Positions 61,055 to 64,000 of a DNA stretch of 64,000 nucleotides are shown here, in pieces (the stretch's first letter is position 1; every line of letters begins with the position of its first letter). This DNA is from Nocardioides panzhihuensis. GTDB taxonomy: Bacteria > Actinomycetota > Actinomycetes > Propionibacteriales > Nocardioidaceae. The stretch is taken from positions 3,573,501 to 3,637,500 of the forward strand of contig NZ_JACBZR010000001.1 in NCBI RefSeq assembly GCF_013408335.1. The letters are read 5' to 3'. The notes under the pieces are model-generated. The model saw only the letters and a list, made by a program, of their open reading frames with translations. It did not search any database and was not told the origin of the DNA. The position numbers were made by a program, and so were the translations under genes.

Positions 61055-62793
61055 CTGACGTACCTCGGCGTCCAGACCTGTCCGGCCGCGGTCACCCGCG
61101 TCGAGCTCGCGCCCACGATGACCAGGCACTTCATGTCGATCGAGGCCGGGTCGAGCTCGCCGAGGGTGGTCACGGTCAGCGACTCCTCGGCCCGCCCGAC
61201 GTCGCGGCCGACGACCACGACGGTGTCGGGCTCGCGGTGCTCCAGGAGTACGTCGCGGGCGGTGCCGATCTGCTCGGTGCGCGAGCGCGAGGCCGGGTTG
61301 TAGATGGCCAGTACGAGGTCGGCGGCGGCCACCGCGCGCAGCCGCTCCTCGACGACCGGCCACGGCTTGAGCCGGTCAGAGAGCGACATCACCGCGAAGT
61401 CGGCACCGACCGGCGCGCCCGCCCGCGCGGCCACCGCCTGGACGGCGCTGACCCCGGGCAGCACCCGGATGCGTACGTCGGCATAGGCCGCGTCCTCGGC
61501 GGCCTCGAAGACGGCCGACGCCATCCCGAAGACCCCGGCGTCACCGCCGGAGACGACGGCCACCTTCTCCCCCGCCTTCGCCAGGTCCAGGGCGTGCCGG
61601 GCCCGGTCTACCTCGACCGTGTTGCCCGAAGCGTGTCGCTGCAGGCCCTCGCGCTGGGGCACCCGGTTGACGTAGGGCGCGTAGCCGACGACGTGGCCGA
61701 CCTCGGCCAGGGCGGCTGAGACCTCGGGGGTGAGCCATCCATCCGGTCCCGGCCCAAGTCCGACGACGAGCACCTCCCCGGAGACCGGGTCTGTCGAGAC
61801 GCCCCCGCGCGTCGCCTCGACAGACTCGGCAGACTCAGCCGCCGCCCAGGCCCCCGTCGGTCGAGCCGCCGGAGCCGCTAGGCGGAGGCGTGTCGAGACC
61901 AACAGGGTCGAATCGAGCGCAGAGGGGACTGTGTTGGTCTCGACACGCTCGCTGGCGCTCGCGGCTCGACCAGCGGTGGTGGCGGTGGCTCGACCGACGG
62001 TGGCGGCGGGGACGGCGGAGGCGGTGGCGGCGGGGGCGGCGGAGGTCCGGCCGGCGGAGGTCGGGGCGGTGTCGCCGGGGACGACGATGAGGGAGAAGTA
62101 GGGCACCGAGGACGGGTCGACGTCGGCCACCGGGAGCCAGCGCTCCTCGGGCTGCGAGGCACGCTCGACGTACCAGGCGCCGTCCAGCCGTCCGGCAGCC
62201 GCGAGCGCGGAGCGGACCGCGGGGAAGGTGCGGCCGAGCTTCATGATGATGGCGGCCTCGGTGTCGGCGAGGCGTCGGGCGAGCTCGGGCTCGGGCAGTG
62301 TACCGGGCAGGACGGTGAGGACGTCGGTCTGACGCACGAGCGGCGTCGAGACGGCGGCGGTGGCGGCCGCGAAGGCGGGTACGCCCGGCACCACCTCGGT
62401 CGGGTAGATCTCCTTGAACCGGTCGTGGAGATACATCGAGGAGCCGTAGAAGAGCGGGTCGCCCTCGGCGAGCAGGACCACGTCGCGGCCGGCGTCGAGG
62501 TGGGCCGAGAGCCGGACCGCGCAGGACTCGTAGAACTCGGCCATCGCTCCGACGTAACCGCCCGGGTGCGAGGTGGTCCCGGTCGTGACCGGGTAGCGCA
62601 GCTCCTCCTCGATCGCGTCGGCGGGGATCAGCGAGGACGCGATCCGGCGGGCGTGGGACTGCTTGCGCACGCCCGCGTGGTAGGCGACGACCGGCGCCAC
62701 GCCGATCAGCCGGGCGGCCTTGAGGGTGATCAGCTCGGGGTCGCCCGGGCCGATGCCGACGACGCTGAACCGGCCGCGTACCTCGGTGGTCAT
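61051..62793 (-). CDS. cobIJ: CobI-CobJ fusion (precorrin-2 C20- and precorrin-3B C17-methyltransferase)
   Basis: 580 residues. CobI domain (1-245: FSVVGIGPGDPELITLKAARLI, LLAEGDPLFYGSSMYLHDRF, VVPGVPAFAAATAAV), an Ala/Thr/Pro-rich linker to about 272, repeat-encoded residues about 273-312 ([12 protein letters not shown] ... [18 protein letters not shown]), then CobJ (about 330-580: VLVVGLGPGPDGWLTPEVSAAL, VVSGGDAGVFGMASAVFE, VLPGVSAVQAVAARAGAPVGADFAVMSLSDRLKPW). CobIJ fusions occur in mycobacteria, so here the fusion is old and only the linker is repeat-altered. ATG at 62793. Confidence 0.94.
   Translation of the reverse strand: MTTEVRGRFSVVGIGPGDPELITLKAARLIGVAPVVAYHAGVRKQSHARRIASSLIPADAIEEELRYPVTTGTTSHPGGYVGAMAEFYESCAVRLSAHLDAGRDVVLLAEGDPLFYGSSMYLHDRFKEIYPTEVVPGVPAFAAATAAVSTPLVRQTDVLTVLPGTLPEPELARRLADTEAAIIMKLGRTFPAVRSALAAAGRLDGAWYVERASQPEERWLPVADVDPSSVPYFSLIVVPGDTAPTSAGRTSAAPAATASAVPAATVGRATATTAGRAASASERVETNTVPSALDSTLLVSTRLRLAAPAARPTGAWAAAESAESVEATRGGVSTDPVSGEVLVVGLGPGPDGWLTPEVSAALAEVGHVVGYAPYVNRVPQREGLQRHASGNTVEVDRARHALDLAKAGEKVAVVSGGDAGVFGMASAVFEAAEDAAYADVRIRVLPGVSAVQAVAARAGAPVGADFAVMSLSDRLKPWPVVEERLRAVAAADLVLAIYNPASRSRTEQIGTARDVLLEHREPDTVVVVGRDVGRAEESLTVTTLGELDPASIDMKCLVIVGASSTRVTAAGQVWTPRYVR
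61857..61975. repeat. Palindromic repeat pair in the CobI/CobJ linker
   Basis: GGTCGAGCCGCCGGAGCCGC..GTGTCGAGACCAACAGGG, spacer, CTGTGTTGGTCTCGACACGC..GCTCGCTGGCGCTCGCGGCT and CTCGACCAGC. In frame. Neighbouring 61800-61830 also carries CTCGACAGACTCGGCAGACTC, a degenerate piece. Confidence 0.9.
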
Positions 62794-64000
62794 TCCTGCT
62801 CCTGGGCGAGTGCGTTGAGGGCGGACGAGGTCATCGCGGAGCCGCCGCGGCGGCCGCGGACGGTGACGAAGGGGATGTCGATCCCGTGCTCGTCGGCGAA
62901 GGCGGCCAGCGCCTCCTTGGACTCGGCGGCGCCGATGAAGCCGACCGGGCAGCCGACGATCGCGGCCGGCCGCGGACCGCCGTCGAGGATCATCTCGAGC
63001 AGGTGGAAGAGCGCCGTCGGGGCGTTGCCGATGGCGACCACGGCACCTTCCAGGTAGGACTCCCACAGCGACAGCGCGGCCGCGGTGCGGGTGGTCCCCC
63101 ACTCCCGGGCGAGCGCCGGGACCCGGTCGTCGCCGAGCATGCAGAGCACCTCGTTGTCGCGCGGTAGCCGGCTGCGGGTGACCCCGGTCGCGACCATCGT
63201 CGCGTCGCACAGGATCGGGGCACCGGCCTCCAGCGCACCCCGCGCGGCCTTCACCAGGTCGGGGTGGATGACCAGGTCGGAGGCGAGATCGACCTGCCCG
63301 CTGCCGTGGATCATCCGCACCGCGAGCCGCTCGGCGTCGGCCGGCACCGCGGAGAGGTCGGCCTCTCGCCGAATGGTCGCGAAGGAGTCGACGTAGATCG
63401 CCGGGCCCTGGTCGATGTAGTCGTAACGCCGGGTCGGGCGCAGCCGCGGTGAGGGTACGAGCACGCCGTGCCACGGTGTCACCACGACGGCCGGGGCCTG
63501 CTCCGCCAGCGCCTCGATCGCGGCTCGGTCCAGGGCTCCGTCAGGGGCAGGGATGTGCTCGCCGCCGGGCACGAACCCGAAGGCGAGTGGATCGATGGGC
63601 GGCGGGACTCGCGGGTCGGGTTCAGAGGTCTCGACAAGCTCGACCTCCGCTTGCTGGAGCTCGGCGACGTGCCAGGGCGCCGAGGGGCCCTCACCGCGTA
63701 CGTCCAGGAAGCGCGAGGCGAGCGCGACCAGCCGGGGCGCGGCCTCGGTGATCGGTACGACGGGCCCCCACGCCTCGCCGACCCGGAGCTGAGCCTCGGT
63801 GGCGGACAGCGCGACCAGGCCGAGGTCGCACTCGCGCGAGACCAGGTCGCCGCGACCGTCGTCGAGCACGAAGAGGAACCGTCCCGGGAGCGCGGCCAGG
63901 CGGGACGAGCCGCACAGCAGCCGGTCCAGCGACGCGGCGACGCCGCGCAGGTCGGCCCGGCCCCCGGCGATCCCGGTCTGCGGGGAGACCATCACGTTGC
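62790..64000 (-). CDS. CobG-CobH fusion (precorrin-3B synthase C-terminal part and precorrin-8X methylmutase), 5' part beyond window
   Basis: At least 402 residues, open to the right edge. The visible N-terminal ~120 residues look like the C-terminal part of CobG (MVSPQTGIAGGRADLRGVAA, LPGRFLFVLDDGRGDLVS, QLRVGEAWGPVVP). From about 190 on it is CobH (YDYIDQGPAIYVDSFATIRREADLS; catalytic His in RMIHGSGQVDLA; CDATMVATGVTRSRLPRDN; AAIVGCPVGFIGAAESK). The linker includes VELVETSEPD, the translation of a 29-bp-type repeat remnant. CobG makes this the aerobic pathway. Overlaps cobIJ by four bases. Confidence 0.88.
   Translation of the reverse strand, partial: NVMVSPQTGIAGGRADLRGVAASLDRLLCGSSRLAALPGRFLFVLDDGRGDLVSRECDLGLVALSATEAQLRVGEAWGPVVPITEAAPRLVALASRFLDVRGEGPSAPWHVAELQQAEVELVETSEPDPRVPPPIDPLAFGFVPGGEHIPAPDGALDRAAIEALAEQAPAVVVTPWHGVLVPSPRLRPTRRYDYIDQGPAIYVDSFATIRREADLSAVPADAERLAVRMIHGSGQVDLASDLVIHPDLVKAARGALEAGAPILCDATMVATGVTRSRLPRDNEVLCMLGDDRVPALAREWGTTRTAAALSLWESYLEGAVVAIGNAPTALFHLLEMILDGGPRPAAIVGCPVGFIGAAESKEALAAFADEHGIDIPFVTVRGRRGGSAMTSSALNALAQEQE
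63626..63650. repeat. Repeat remnant in the CobG/CobH linker
   Basis: GAGGTCTCGACAAGCTCGAC, the reverse complement of GTCGAGCTTGTCGAGACCTC, matching the unit of the tandem array at 2672-2849. It encodes VELVETS in frame. Confidence 0.75.

Overview
The window is a 64 kb chromosome segment from a high-GC actinobacterium. Frequent GTG starts, several promoters whose -10 box lies 6-8 bases before the start codon (leaderless mRNAs), a furA-katG pair and a DUF222/HNH protein all fit. A Nocardioides-like member of the Nocardioidaceae is my best guess, by inference only.

Left part (1-32.6 kb), mostly accessory and catabolic genes. katG (cut by the left edge) lies behind furA and is followed by an MFS exporter. 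A repeat-rich zone (2.6-6.7 kb) holds a DUF222/HNH gene split by an IS110-type element. Then come a membrane Ser/Thr kinase with a serpin-like gene, an MpaB-type oxygenase, a PhoD phosphatase with a likely Pho box, a VanZ/RDD membrane protein, and a TetR regulator divergent from a hydrolase. A four-gene WXG100-like secreted/lipoprotein operon (14.8-18.9 kb) precedes a PadR-DUF1048-DrrAB operon. The protocatechuate genes pcaHGBL, with an IclR regulator, occupy 25-29.5 kb. A phytoene-dehydrogenase-like enzyme and an ArsR-SRPBCC operon with a perfect operator end this part.

Right part (22-25 kb and 33-64 kb): an almost complete aerobic cobalamin programme. It encodes cobGH, cobIJ, cobM, cobF, cobK, cobL, cobN with a fused ChlI/ChlD-type chelatase partner, cobO, a fused cobB-cobC, cobQ, cobD, cobU, cobS, cobT and bluB. 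It also has the transport genes btuFCD and cbtAB and a CbiX/ferredoxin-like protein. Three cobalamin riboswitches precede cobN, cbtBA and the nine-kilobase chelatase-cobO-cobBC-cobD-btuCDF operon. CobA is not in the window.

The most striking feature is a family of palindromic repeats built from the module GTGTCGAGACCAACACAG and its reverse complement, with variable hairpins between the modules and the outer CTGGTCGAG ends. They lie between genes, but also in frame inside cobN, cobQ, cobB, the cobB/cobC junction, the chelatase, cobL and cobIJ, nearly always at a domain boundary, where they encode Gly/Ser/Thr/Pro-rich linkers.

At 53.2-59.2 kb an unrecognised module carries a PucR-type regulator, two unrelated secreted proteins and three 206-residue secreted paralogues with four conserved cysteines. 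The spaced dyad TTGTSA-N6-TSACAA occurs twice in front of the regulator and again after two of the paralogues. A decayed bluB fragment lies inside this module, and a truncated HAD gene sits between it and the intact bluB.
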